This document shows positions 26,046 through 34,164 of a stretch of 64,000 bases of DNA, piece by piece (positions within the stretch are counted from its first letter, which is position 1; every line of letters starts with the position of its first letter). Source of the stretch: Neisseria sp. DTU_2020_1000833_1_SI_GRL_NUU_006 (GTDB lineage Bacteria; Pseudomonadota; Gammaproteobacteria; Burkholderiales; Neisseriaceae); contig CP135593.1 in the NCBI GenBank assembly GCA_032388755.1, positions 2,046,001-2,110,000 of the forward strand, read 5' to 3'. A model generated the notes under the pieces. That model was given only the letters and a program-made list of their open reading frames with translations, did no database searches and had not been told where the DNA came from. The position numbers and the translations under genes were made by a program.

Positions 26046-26887
26046 TTGTTACTCTTCTTAATGTTGCAGCCTCTGCATAATACCTGCCCGTTTTTAGGTG
26101 TACCTTGACCACCCTTAGATTTAGGGATGACATGATCCACTTGTCTTTCATTTGAAGTAGGAGAGGTATTTTTTATAGATTGTTTGGCTGGAATTGTTTC
26201 AATACCGCAATTAGCGCACTTAACTTGACCATTATTTTGAATCCTATTCAAATCAATAACGGCTTCTTTTCCCGCTTTAGTAAAGTCTTTTCCTGCCCGA
26301 TCGTTTTTACTGAGCCGTTCCGCGCGAAGTTTTGCTTTCTCTAAATTATTTGAACCGCCATACGGACACTCATTATGAACCCAAACCCCTTCCGTTTCCG
26401 CCTTATCGCCCTTGACGAAGTAAGTATGCCAGTCGGCAACGGTCAGATTGTAGGCTTGCAGCGGTTCTTGTTTGACGGTAACGCTCTGAACGGTCTGCCC
26501 TGCACCGTTTTCGGCAAACAGCCTGCTTCCCGCTTTCAAATCTTCCGCTTTAATCCATTTGCCGTCCGAATAAAACGGGTGGATGCGGTTGGAAACGAGG
26601 GTTTGTATTTTACCGAGGCCGTCTGAAACTTCAACGTAAACGGTTTCTTGATACGGATTGCCGTATTGGGCGGTAACGGGTTTGTATCCCGTTTCTCCGC
26701 TTGCCTCGTCCTTGGCAAAAACGCGGTCGCCGGCCCGGATACGGGCAATGGCTTTGTAGCCGTCTGCCGTTTTGACCAAGGTGCTGCCGTGGAAGGAGCA
26801 GGTGTAGGATGTTGAGAAAACGTAGGTTGGATCGAAATCCGATATCTCATTTAAATTGAAGGAAGGTCGTCTGAAAATTAAACACAT
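26042..26887 (-). CDS. Hint-toxin cassette 1 with HNH nuclease domain
   Basis: Hint repeat preceded by about 35 residues (SYTCSFHGST just before it), followed after VHNEC by an HNH endonuclease domain: KCANCG, then VDHVIPKSKGGQGTPKNGQV and LCRGCNIKKSNK, i.e. paired CxxC zinc ligands around D-H and N. The nuclease would attack DNA of a competitor. It has an ATG at 26887, but this lies in a DUS arm and the first residues (MCLIFRRPSF) are translated terminator, with no signal peptide, so I doubt it is expressed as is. Confidence 0.75.
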   Translation of the reverse strand: MCLIFRRPSFNLNEISDFDPTYVFSTSYTCSFHGSTLVKTADGYKAIARIRAGDRVFAKDEASGETGYKPVTAQYGNPYQETVYVEVSDGLGKIQTLVSNRIHPFYSDGKWIKAEDLKAGSRLFAENGAGQTVQSVTVKQEPLQAYNLTVADWHTYFVKGDKAETEGVWVHNECPYGGSNNLEKAKLRAERLSKNDRAGKDFTKAGKEAVIDLNRIQNNGQVKCANCGIETIPAKQSIKNTSPTSNERQVDHVIPKSKGGQGTPKNGQVLCRGCNIKKSNK

Positions 26888-26902
26888 TTTCAGACGACCT
26901 TT
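26862..26902. terminator. Inverted-DUS terminator after the mafB immunity gene
   Basis: GGAAGGTCGTCTGAAAAT with the inverse TTTTCAGACGACCTTTC. It separates the expressed mafB-immunity pair from the silent cassettes. Confidence 0.75.
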
Positions 26903-26932
26903 CGATTGTGGAATTTTCAGCCCAACCTATGC

Positions 26933-27163
26933 TTACTCAATTAAACTGTCAATCAATTCTTTTATGTCATTACGGGTCAGTTCCATACCCGGTTCACCGA
27001 TAAGTGCTAAATCATAGATTATATTACGCGATTCTGGAGAATTATCTTTTGACCAAGCATACAGAAAATCAAAAGCAAGATTCGCAATTTTTTCATCCGA
27101 AGCATTTTGATTGAACAATCTGAGTAGTTCAGAATATGCGTATTGTTGAGTTATTTTTTCCAT
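26933..27163 (-). CDS. Immunity protein of the expressed MafB
   Basis: A 76-residue acidic helical protein (MEKITQQYAYSELLRLFNQN). Its start lies 13 bases inside the mafB frame, so it is translated from the same message by overlap. By position this is the MafI that neutralises the MafB toxin within the producing cell. Sequence differs from all the cassette immunity proteins, as expected for toxin-specific inhibitors. Confidence 0.7.
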   Translation of the reverse strand: MEKITQQYAYSELLRLFNQNASDEKIANLAFDFLYAWSKDNSPESRNIIYDLALIGEPGMELTRNDIKELIDSLIE

Positions 27164-28545
27164 GAATCTAATTCCTGCTTTGTTGGTGGATAATGCTGAG
27201 AGGTTACACTTTGTCCGTTAATTGATTTAGGATGAACCATAGTTACGTTCCCGCTATGATCATAACTTTCCATCCATTGTCGGGTACTGCCTGTTTTAGG
27301 ATTATATTCTGTAACAAAGCTATTACCCCTCGTTCTTCCCTCGGTTCTAGCAAATCGCTCAGCTTCATAATACCTGATTCTCCCATCAGGTAAAGTTTTT
27401 GTCCTAGACGCACTATTTTGAGCACCTTCCAAACCTGACAATTTCTTAGCTAATGCCGATTGGGCATTGGCAGAATGCGCATCCCCATATTGCTTGTATT
27501 TGGCTTGTGTGGCAGCAGAGAAATCTCCACTAACCGCGGCTTTCCCCGGTTTTGCCGCCTTTGCCAACTTTGCGGCTTTGGCGGGGGCGGCAACGTTGAA
27601 GGCGGCTTCGACGGTTTCGGCGGCATTGGGATTTTCCGCCGTCCAATCGCGGACAGTTTTGCCGATTTTTTCTTCCGATTTTGCCAAACTCCTCAAATGG
27701 TCGATGGCGGCAATGGCGTTGTCCGGCGACATGGTGCTGATGGCCGCTGCAGTCGCCATATCGATGGCAAAACCCGTCCCTTGAACTGCATCGCCTACGC
27801 CGATGGCTTCTCCGGCGCTGAGAAAGGGATTGAGGGCACCTGCGGCGACACCATTGATAAATTCCATGCTGTTACCCCAGCGGTTGAGCCCGGGGTTGTG
27901 TTCGAACATTTTTTTATTGGCTTCTCCGGCACGGTCGGAAAAATTTTTCGGTATGTTGCCGAATCTGTCCGCAAACCGTTGCTGCGTCGAACGGTTGTCG
28001 TCGTGAACAACAGTCTGCCTCCTTACCTGGCCTTTGGCAACGTAGGAGTAAATATCCCGGGCGCCGTGAGGTGCGGGGTAGCCGCCTCCCTGCGGGCCGT
28101 CGTAACCGTCGGCAGGGTGGTGTTCGTAGCCGTCCCATGACATGCTGGCAAAGGTCATGCCCGTACCGTCGGTTACTTTGCCGCCTGTCCAACTGTCGCT
28201 TTTGCTGGCACTGTTGTCAAACGGGGAATGGACTTCATGTCCGTGTCCGGAAAAGCGGACGATATATCCGGGATTACTGAAGATGGTTGCGGTTTCCATC
28301 TGTAAATTGCCCAACCGCTGTGTGATGGTGGGCGAAATGGTCATCAGTCCGGTACGCTCGGCCACGGTTCCGCGTGCTTTGCCGAAGAGGTGGAATTTTT
28401 TGCCGGGGTCGAAATTCTCCCGTCGGAGCAAATCCTGCACTACAGGGTCGTTCCTTAAGTCCGCCGCGAGGGCGGGCTGCCCGAAGGCAGCCGCCGTTAC
28501 GGCGCAGGCGGCAAGGAGGTTTGTCAGTCTGCGCAGCGGTTTCAC
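27151..28545 (-). CDS. mafB: MafB polymorphic toxin, full length
   Basis: A 464-residue protein with a signal peptide (LLAACAVTAAAFGQPALAAD, cleavage near residue 27), the conserved MafB N-terminal DUF1020 region (VVQDLLRRENFDPGKKFHLF, then NPGYIVRFSGHGHEVHSPFD), a linker rich in A and K, and a variable C-terminal toxin of about 115 residues. The toxin shows R-x-R-Y-Y-E, GNSFVTEYNPKTGSTRQW and SYDHSGNV ... QHYPPT. I recognise this pattern from other polymorphic toxins but cannot name its activity. Unlike the five downstream cassettes it has no Hint domain. It follows mafA by 3 bases and overlaps its immunity gene. Confidence 0.88.
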   Translation of the reverse strand: MKPLRRLTNLLAACAVTAAAFGQPALAADLRNDPVVQDLLRRENFDPGKKFHLFGKARGTVAERTGLMTISPTITQRLGNLQMETATIFSNPGYIVRFSGHGHEVHSPFDNSASKSDSWTGGKVTDGTGMTFASMSWDGYEHHPADGYDGPQGGGYPAPHGARDIYSYVAKGQVRRQTVVHDDNRSTQQRFADRFGNIPKNFSDRAGEANKKMFEHNPGLNRWGNSMEFINGVAAGALNPFLSAGEAIGVGDAVQGTGFAIDMATAAAISTMSPDNAIAAIDHLRSLAKSEEKIGKTVRDWTAENPNAAETVEAAFNVAAPAKAAKLAKAAKPGKAAVSGDFSAATQAKYKQYGDAHSANAQSALAKKLSGLEGAQNSASRTKTLPDGRIRYYEAERFARTEGRTRGNSFVTEYNPKTGSTRQWMESYDHSGNVTMVHPKSINGQSVTSQHYPPTKQELDSWKK

Positions 28546-28548
28546 GGT

Positions 28549-29499
28549 TTATTCTCCTTCACGGCGGCGGATGACTTCGTCGCTGACATCAAGGTTTTGG
28601 GCATTGCCTTGTTTGAAGTCGGGGCGGTTTTGGGCGGTTGTGTCGCCGTAGGGGGTGATGTCGGAGAAATCGACCATCAGGCCGTCTGAAGCTTTGACGG
28701 TTTTGCTGACTTTGTAAGGACCGGTCCAAAGGGCGTATTTTTCTTTGTATTGGGATTCGTAGGCGGCAGAGGTAGGTTTGATCAGCAGTTTCCGGCTGTT
28801 GCGGTCAACGGCGAAATACTCGAGCTTGGTTTGGGCTTTAAGGGTTTCGGCGTTGTAGATGTGCAGTTCGGTACGGCTGCGGATGGTGCCGAATACGTCG
28901 ACGGTTACGAATACGTCGGTGTCGGCGTATTCGGGCGGTACGACTTCTATGCCGCGCAGGTAGAAGATGGTTTGGACGAGGTTGGTCAGGAAGGAAACGT
29001 CGCGGGGGTTGGTAATCAGGGTTTCGTTGCGGTAGTCGCCCATGCCGTTGACGGACAGTCCGGCAGACCGTTCGCCTTTGCGTCCGTTGTTTCTGGTCAG
29101 GGCGGCAGCGGGGGCGTTCAAAAGCGATGTGGAAGTGGTAACGCTGGAGAGCGCATCGGCTTTGGTAGTGGCAGTAGTATCGTAGGTGGGATAGGTGTAT
29201 TGGGTGGCGCTGTCGGGGTTGTTTTGGTAGCCGCCGCGAATCAATGCGTCGATGGAGTAGCGTCCGCCGGTAATGTTGCCCGATCCTTGATCGCCCATGG
29301 TAGAAACGTAAAGGGCGACTTTTCGGCCTTTCAGGGCAGACAGATCCATTTCTTTGACGGCGGCACGGGACGAAGCGGCGACGAGTTCTTGTTCGACGGC
29401 AAAGCGTTTGCCGCCGCCGTGTGAAGGAATGCCGGTCAGTGTACCGCAGCCGGTGAGCAGGAGGGCGGATAGGGTAAGTGTAGAGAGAAGAATTTTCAT
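28549..29499 (-). CDS. mafA: MafA adhesin lipoprotein
   Basis: A 316-residue lipoprotein with lipobox LLTGC (Cys18) after a short signal peptide. MafA proteins were described as glycolipid-binding adhesins of pathogenic Neisseria and are encoded directly ahead of mafB, as here (3-base gap). The body is mixed alpha/beta (GRKVALYVSTMGDQGSGNIT). First gene of the maf operon, read on the minus strand. It carries an AGGCCGTCTGAA DUS, not the dialect of the core genes. Confidence 0.9.
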   Translation of the reverse strand: MKILLSTLTLSALLLTGCGTLTGIPSHGGGKRFAVEQELVAASSRAAVKEMDLSALKGRKVALYVSTMGDQGSGNITGGRYSIDALIRGGYQNNPDSATQYTYPTYDTTATTKADALSSVTTSTSLLNAPAAALTRNNGRKGERSAGLSVNGMGDYRNETLITNPRDVSFLTNLVQTIFYLRGIEVVPPEYADTDVFVTVDVFGTIRSRTELHIYNAETLKAQTKLEYFAVDRNSRKLLIKPTSAAYESQYKEKYALWTGPYKVSKTVKASDGLMVDFSDITPYGDTTAQNRPDFKQGNAQNLDVSDEVIRRREGE

Positions 29500-29632
29500 G
29501 TTGTTCCTTAGATTTTGCGTATTAAAAAAACGGAGGTCGGTTAACCTTCCTTAGTTTAATTTAATTTTAAACAAAAAATGTAAAGAACAACTTAAACGGT
29601 ATATTTGAAGGACAAAAGGATAATGTCGTCTG

Positions 29633-29664
29633 AAAGCAGAAATTAATTTTTCAGACGACCTTTT
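29633..29664. terminator. Inverted-DUS terminator after the small lipoprotein gene
   Basis: ATGTCGTCTGAAA with TTTCAGACGACCTTTT; on the minus strand it follows the 82-residue lipoprotein gene. Confidence 0.6.
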
Positions 29665-29668
29665 GATC

Positions 29669-29917
29669 TTAATAAACCCGACGCGCGGGATACGGGCGCG
29701 GGTAAGGCGGGTAGGGATAGCCGTAGCGGTGTACCGGCTCGCTGTCCTGATAGATGACGGTCGTCCCCGGCGGGGCGTTGACGGTAACGGTTTTGTTGAT
29801 GGTGGTTTGGGAATGGACGGGCAGGTCGAGGACGGCGGTGCGCCCGTATGGGGTTTCGGTGTAGAAACAGCCGCCAAGTGCGGTCAGCGTGAAGGCGTAG
29901 AGCAGGGGCTTCTTCAT
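29669..29917 (-). CDS. Small lipoprotein, 82 residues
   Basis: Signal peptide with lipobox (LTALGGC, Cys17), then a mature part of about 65 residues: VNAPPGTTVIYQDSEPVHRY and a tail rich in P, Y and R. Mature protein is probably anchored in a membrane facing the periplasm. No function recognised. It stands alone between two DUS hairpins. Confidence 0.7.
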   Translation of the reverse strand: MKKPLLYAFTLTALGGCFYTETPYGRTAVLDLPVHSQTTINKTVTVNAPPGTTVIYQDSEPVHRYGYPYPPYPRPYPARRVY

Positions 29918-29946
29918 GGGTTTCCTTCATTCAAAACGAAACGGTA

Positions 29947-30008
29947 AGGGTCGTCTGAAACGTGGTTTCGATCAGTTTGAAACCGTTTTGGGGTTTTCAG
30001 ACGACCCT
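29947..30008. terminator. Inverted-DUS hairpin
   Basis: AAGGGTCGTCTGAAA and TTTTCAGACGACCCTT around a 30-base interval holding a second inverted repeat (GGTTTCGATCAGTTTGAAACC). Confidence 0.6.
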
Positions 30009-30060
30009 TTTTATCGCCAATATCCTTAACTTTAAATACGGCATATCGTCAAATTCCGTC

Positions 30061-30080
30061 ATTCCCGCGAAGGCGGGAAT
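30061..30080. repeat. dRS3 repeat (ATTCCC-N8-GGGAAT)
   Basis: Exact dRS3 consensus, followed by about 110 bases of associated repeat ending in GTAGGCGGGGGCGGG. dRS3 sites are known insertion targets of Neisseria filamentous phages; this one is unoccupied. Confidence 0.85.
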
Positions 30081-30274
30081 CCATCGAAAAACTTGAGAAA
30101 CCTTGATTTGAAAAACAGTTTCCAAATTTCAAAAATGGATTTCCGCCGTAGCCTGTCCTCGCGTAGGCGGGGGCGGGAAGGACGGTACCCGATAAGTTGC
30201 GTATCGAAAATAAAGTCATTTGACTATATCCGGCCGACAGGATGGGGCGGCGGATTTTCAGACGACCTTCCCGC

Positions 30275-31276
30275 TTACCTTAACACGGTCTTCGTCCAGC
30301 GGCTGACCCATTGTTTCTGTTTGATGTCGATGTCGTTGCGGCTGGGCGAGTCGGTGTGTTTCGGGGCTTGGGCGAACTCGAAGACTTTGGGCAGCGGCGT
30401 GTTTTTCACGGCGGGATAGACCCACATTTCGGTCGGCAGGGCTTTTTGTACTTCGCCGCTTTGCAGCCACTGTACGAGTTTCGCTGCCAGCTCGGGCTGT
30501 TTCGCGCCCTTCAAGACTGCCGCGCCTTCGACTTGGCGGAACACGCCGCCTTTGAGGAAGAGGTTACCGGTCGGCGGCACGCTGTATTTGCCTTTGGAGT
30601 AGTGGACTTCGGCGGCGGGGCTGGCGGCATAGCTGACGACAAGCGGGTAGGCGCCGCCGTTTTGGGTGAAGTCGGTGTAATAGGCTTCACTCCAGCCTTT
30701 GGCGACTTTTACGCCATTTTGACGCATCTGCGCCCACCATTTGAACGCGCCCTCTTCGCCCATGCCGCCGATGTTCGCCATCAGGAAGGCAAGTCCGGGC
30801 GAGGAGGTGGCGGGCGAGGGCGTAACCAGCAGGTTTTTATATTCTGGGCGGGTCAAGTCCTGCAAGGTTTTGGGCAGCGGCAGTTTTTTCTGTTCAAACC
30901 ATTTTTTGTCGTAGTTGAGGGTAACGTAGCCGTAATTCACTGCCGCGATGACGGGCATCCCCGCTGAAACGGGCGCGGATTTGGGCTGCGCCGCCGCCAG
31001 TATGCCTGCTTCGCGCGCTTTGCCGATGTTGGCGTTGTCCAAACCGTAAACCGCGTCGGCAATCGGGTTGGCCTTGCTGAGAATCAGCTTGTTGAGCATT
31101 TCGTTGCCGCTGCCCGCCTTGATGACGGAGACTTTGGCGTCGTTGGCTTTTTCAAACTGCGCGATGACGGATTGGGGCAGGCTGAAGGATTTGTGCACGG
31201 CAAGGCGCACTTCGGTCTGGGCAGATAAGTTTGCCGAAGCCAGCAAGAGGGCGAGGGCGGATAATTTCAGTTTCAT
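30275..31276 (-). CDS. thiB: ABC transporter periplasmic thiamine-binding protein
   Basis: A 333-residue periplasmic binding protein with signal peptide (LSALALLLASANLSAQ). The pattern KAGSGNEMLNKLILSKANPI followed by ADAVYGLDNANIGKAREAGI matches ThiB-type thiamine or thiamine-phosphate receptors; iron receptors of the same fold are the alternative. No thiP or thiQ lies beside it, so the permease and ATPase must be elsewhere. Divergent from the nucleotidase gene, the two starts being about 60 bases apart. Confidence 0.75.
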   Translation of the reverse strand: MKLKLSALALLLASANLSAQTEVRLAVHKSFSLPQSVIAQFEKANDAKVSVIKAGSGNEMLNKLILSKANPIADAVYGLDNANIGKAREAGILAAAQPKSAPVSAGMPVIAAVNYGYVTLNYDKKWFEQKKLPLPKTLQDLTRPEYKNLLVTPSPATSSPGLAFLMANIGGMGEEGAFKWWAQMRQNGVKVAKGWSEAYYTDFTQNGGAYPLVVSYAASPAAEVHYSKGKYSVPPTGNLFLKGGVFRQVEGAAVLKGAKQPELAAKLVQWLQSGEVQKALPTEMWVYPAVKNTPLPKVFEFAQAPKHTDSPSRNDIDIKQKQWVSRWTKTVLR

Positions 31277-31338
31277 TCTCTAACCTTTGTACGGGTAAAA
31301 TACGACACATCATAACAAAATCCGCACCAACACACGAC

Positions 31339-31995
31339 ATGAACCTTTCCCCCGTTTGGCTCTTTGACCTCGACAACACGCTGCACAACGCCGATGCAGG
31401 CATTTTCTACATCATCAACCGCGCCATGACCGACTACATGGCACAACGCCTCAAGCTCTCCGAAGAAGCGGCATCCGACCTGCGTCAGGACTATTGGCAC
31501 CGATACGGCGCGACGCTTGCCGGCCTGCAAATCCACCATCCCGAAATCGACATCCGCGAGTTTCTGCGCGAAAGCCATCCCATCGCGCAAATCTTGGCAA
31601 AATTGGAGGGCATGGAGGGAACCGAAAGCGTTTTAGGTCGTCTGAAAGGACGCAAAGCCGTTTTTTCCAACGGCCCTTCGTTTTACGTCCGCGCCATCAT
31701 CGGGGCATTAGGTTTGGAAAACCGTTTTGACGCACTTCTCGGCACGGACGACTTCGGGCTGCGCTACAAGCCCGACCCGCAAGCCTACCTGACCGTCTGC
31801 CGCCTGCTCGACGTTGCGCCCGAACAGTGCATCATGATCGACGACAGCGCGGACAACCTGCACCAAGCCAAAGAGCTGGGCATGAAAACCGTATGGTTCG
31901 GCAGCAAAGCCCATCCCCTGCCCTTTACCGACGCCGTTGCAAAAGATATGCAGGCGCTCGCCGAATGTGCCGAAAAACTGTCGGTACTCGTCTGA
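31339..31995 (+). CDS. HAD-family pyrimidine 5'-nucleotidase
   Basis: A 218-residue HAD hydrolase of the SDT1/pyrimidine nucleotidase group. Motif I FDLDNTLHNA with the nucleophile and acid aspartates near residues 9 and 11, motif II FSNGP, motif III K in RYKPDPQAY, motif IV MIDDSADNL. Predicted to dephosphorylate pyrimidine monophosphates in the cytoplasm. I set the start at 31339 because the protein then begins MNLSPVWLFDLDNT; the longer frame from 31231 overlaps the thiB promoter. Confidence 0.85.
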   Translation: MNLSPVWLFDLDNTLHNADAGIFYIINRAMTDYMAQRLKLSEEAASDLRQDYWHRYGATLAGLQIHHPEIDIREFLRESHPIAQILAKLEGMEGTESVLGRLKGRKAVFSNGPSFYVRAIIGALGLENRFDALLGTDDFGLRYKPDPQAYLTVCRLLDVAPEQCIMIDDSADNLHQAKELGMKTVWFGSKAHPLPFTDAVAKDMQALAECAEKLSVLV

Positions 31996-32057
31996 AACCT
32001 TTACAATATCGGGTTTGAACAACGGCACAAATCCGCCCGACCACAAGGACAACCATC

Positions 32058-32348
32058 ATGCGATACACCGCCCTCATCCTCGCCGCCGCAGCCGCCCTGA
32101 CCGGCTGTACTTGGGAAACCTACCAAAACGAATCCGGCCACACCTCCCTGCGCCCCAAATACGAAAAAGGCACGCGCATCTATTACGAAGACGGCACCTA
32201 CTCCCGCGATATGCGTTACAACCAATACCGCCCCGAACGCCGCACCCTCAAACCGCTGCACGGCGACCAAGAAAACGTACGCGGCACGACATGGAACAAA
32301 CCCCAAGGCGCCGGACACGCCGCGCCCGAAACGCAAACTGAAGAATAA
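32058..32348 (+). CDS. Small lipoprotein, 96 residues
   Basis: Signal peptide with lipobox ALTGC (Cys17), then WETYQNESGHTSLRPKYEKG and a hydrophilic tail ending in acidic residues. No family recognised. Good spacing to ACAACC and an ATG after the nucleotidase gene suggest it may share its transcript; a DUS terminator follows. Confidence 0.75.
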   Translation: MRYTALILAAAAALTGCTWETYQNESGHTSLRPKYEKGTRIYYEDGTYSRDMRYNQYRPERRTLKPLHGDQENVRGTTWNKPQGAGHAAPETQTEE

Positions 32349-32359
32349 TCCGCCCGCAG

Positions 32360-32398
32360 AGGTCGTCTGAAACCGTTTTTTCCGTTTCAGACGACCTC
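32360..32398. terminator. Inverted-DUS terminator
   Basis: GAGGTCGTCTGAAAC and GTTTCAGACGACCTC after the 96-residue lipoprotein gene. Confidence 0.75.
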
Positions 32399-32456
32399 AA
32401 ACATAACCGCCATCCCGTTCGTCCCATATCTGCCGTCTTTCAAAAAGGAGAAAACC

Positions 32457-32648
32457 ATGCGCCCCCTCGCCCTGATTTTCGTTACCGCCACCATCCTGAG
32501 CGGCTGCACCACAGACCGCTACGACTTCGACAGCCGTCCCGCCGACACATCTGCGCGCACGCCCCTGAAGCCGACCACACTCGACCGCTTGGAACACGGC
32601 AGCCATGCCGACTCGTACCGCTGGAACCCCAAACCCAATAAACCATAA
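32457..32648 (+). CDS. Small lipoprotein, 63 residues
   Basis: Lipobox ILSGC (Cys17) after a short signal peptide; the mature part of about 46 residues is polar (TTDRYDFDSRPADTSARTPL) and ends in proline and lysine. A strong ribosome site (AAAGGAG) lies 7 bases before the ATG. Function unknown; resembles small unannotated lipoproteins of other Neisseria. Confidence 0.7.
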   Translation: MRPLALIFVTATILSGCTTDRYDFDSRPADTSARTPLKPTTLDRLEHGSHADSYRWNPKPNKP

Positions 32649-32679
32649 TCCCCACGTCCGCACACCAAACCCAAATAAA

Positions 32680-32718
32680 AAGGTCGTCTGAAACCCCAAA
32701 ATCCCGTTCAGACGACCC
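32680..32718. terminator. Inverted-DUS terminator before glmU
   Basis: AAAGGTCGTCTGAAA and the shorter inverse TTCAGACGACC. Confidence 0.65.
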
Positions 32719-32761
32719 CTAAATACCCCTTTCATCAACATTGCATTCGAGAAAGCCCATC

Positions 32762-34135
32762 ATGTCCGCCACACCCCTCAACATCGTCATCCTCGCCGCC
32801 GGCAAAGGCACGCGCATGTATTCCAAAATGCCCAAAGTGCTGCACCGCGTCGGCGGCAAGCCCATGGTCGAGCGCGTTATCGACACTGCCGCCGCGCTGA
32901 ATCCGCAAAACATCTGCGTCGTCATCGGACACGGCAAAGACCAAGTTTTGGACACCGTCAAACGCGACGTCGTCTGGGTCGAACAAACCGAACAGCTCGG
33001 CACCGGCCACGCCGTCAAAACCGCCCTGCCGCACCTTTCCGCCGAAGGACGCACGCTGGTGTTGTACGGCGACGTCCCCCTGATTGACACCGCTACCCTC
33101 GAAACCCTGCTCGAAGCCGCCGGCAGCGAAGTCGGCCTGTTGACCGACGTTCCCGCCGACCCGACCGGCTTGGGCCGCATCATCCGCGACAGCCAAGGCA
33201 GCGTAACCGCCATCGTTGAAGAAAAAGACGCCGACGCCACCCAAAAAGCCGTCCGCGAAATCAACACAGGCATCCTCGTCCTGCCCAACGCCAAACTGGA
33301 AAACTGGCTGAACAGCCTCTCCAGCAACAACGCCCAAGGCGAATACTACCTGACCGACCTCATCGCCAAAGCCGTTGCCGACGGCATCAAAGTCCATCCC
33401 GTCCAAGTGCGCGCCTCCCACCTCGCCGCCGGCGTGAACAACAAACTCCAGCTCGCCGAACTCGAACGCATCTTCCAAACCGAACAGGCGCAAGCCCTGC
33501 TCAAAGCAGGCGTTACCCTGCGCGACCCCGCCCGCTTCGACTTAAGGGGTCGTCTGAAACACGGACAAGACGTCGTGATTGACGTCAACGTCGTCCTCGA
33601 AGGTGACATCGAAATCGGCGACAACGTCGAAATCGGCGCAAACTGCGTCATCAAAAACGCCAAAATCGGCGCAAACAGCAAAATCGCCCCCTTCTCCCAC
33701 TTCGAAGACTGCGAAATCGGACAAAACAACCAAATCGGCCCTTACGCCCGCCTGCGTCCGCAAGCCCGCCTTTCAGACGACGTACACGTCGGCAACTTCG
33801 TCGAAATCAAAAACGCCGTCATCCGCAAAGGCACCAAAGCCAACCACCTCACCTACATCGGCGACGCCGAAGTCGGCAGCAAAACCAACTTCGGCGCAGG
33901 CACAATCATCGCCAACTACGACGGCGTGAACAAATACAAAACCGTCATCGGCGACGAAGTCCGCATCGGCTCCAACTGCGTCTTAGTCGCCCCCGTCAAA
34001 CTCGGCAACAAAGTTACGACAGGAGCAGGCAGCACGATTACCAAAAACGTCGAAGACAACAAACTCGCCCTCGCCCGCGCCCGCCAAACCGTCATCGAAG
34101 GCTGGGTGCGCCCCGAAAAAGGCGATAAGAAATAA
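32762..34135 (+). CDS. glmU: Bifunctional GlmU: glucosamine-1-P acetyltransferase / GlcNAc-1-P uridylyltransferase
   Basis: A 457-residue enzyme making UDP-GlcNAc for peptidoglycan and lipooligosaccharide. The N-terminal uridylyltransferase domain has LAAGKGTRMYSKMPKVLH and YGDVPLID; the C-terminal half is a left-handed beta-helix of hexapeptides (IEIGDNVEIGANCVIKNAKI) with the acetyltransferase active-site region NHLTYIGDAEVG. I start at 32762 (MSATPLNIVILAAGKG), the usual GlmU length; seven extra codons are possible. A DUS (GGTCGTCTGAAAC) is embedded in the coding region near 33548. Confidence 0.96.
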   Translation: MSATPLNIVILAAGKGTRMYSKMPKVLHRVGGKPMVERVIDTAAALNPQNICVVIGHGKDQVLDTVKRDVVWVEQTEQLGTGHAVKTALPHLSAEGRTLVLYGDVPLIDTATLETLLEAAGSEVGLLTDVPADPTGLGRIIRDSQGSVTAIVEEKDADATQKAVREINTGILVLPNAKLENWLNSLSSNNAQGEYYLTDLIAKAVADGIKVHPVQVRASHLAAGVNNKLQLAELERIFQTEQAQALLKAGVTLRDPARFDLRGRLKHGQDVVIDVNVVLEGDIEIGDNVEIGANCVIKNAKIGANSKIAPFSHFEDCEIGQNNQIGPYARLRPQARLSDDVHVGNFVEIKNAVIRKGTKANHLTYIGDAEVGSKTNFGAGTIIANYDGVNKYKTVIGDEVRIGSNCVLVAPVKLGNKVTTGAGSTITKNVEDNKLALARARQTVIEGWVRPEKGDKK

Positions 34136-34164
34136 AGCAGTAAACCGCCCTGCGCAACTCGTTG

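Noticed and set aside
29669..29947. Plus-strand ORF opposite the small lipoprotein
   Set aside because: The minus-strand ORF has a clear lipobox and the plus-strand one no recognisable feature.
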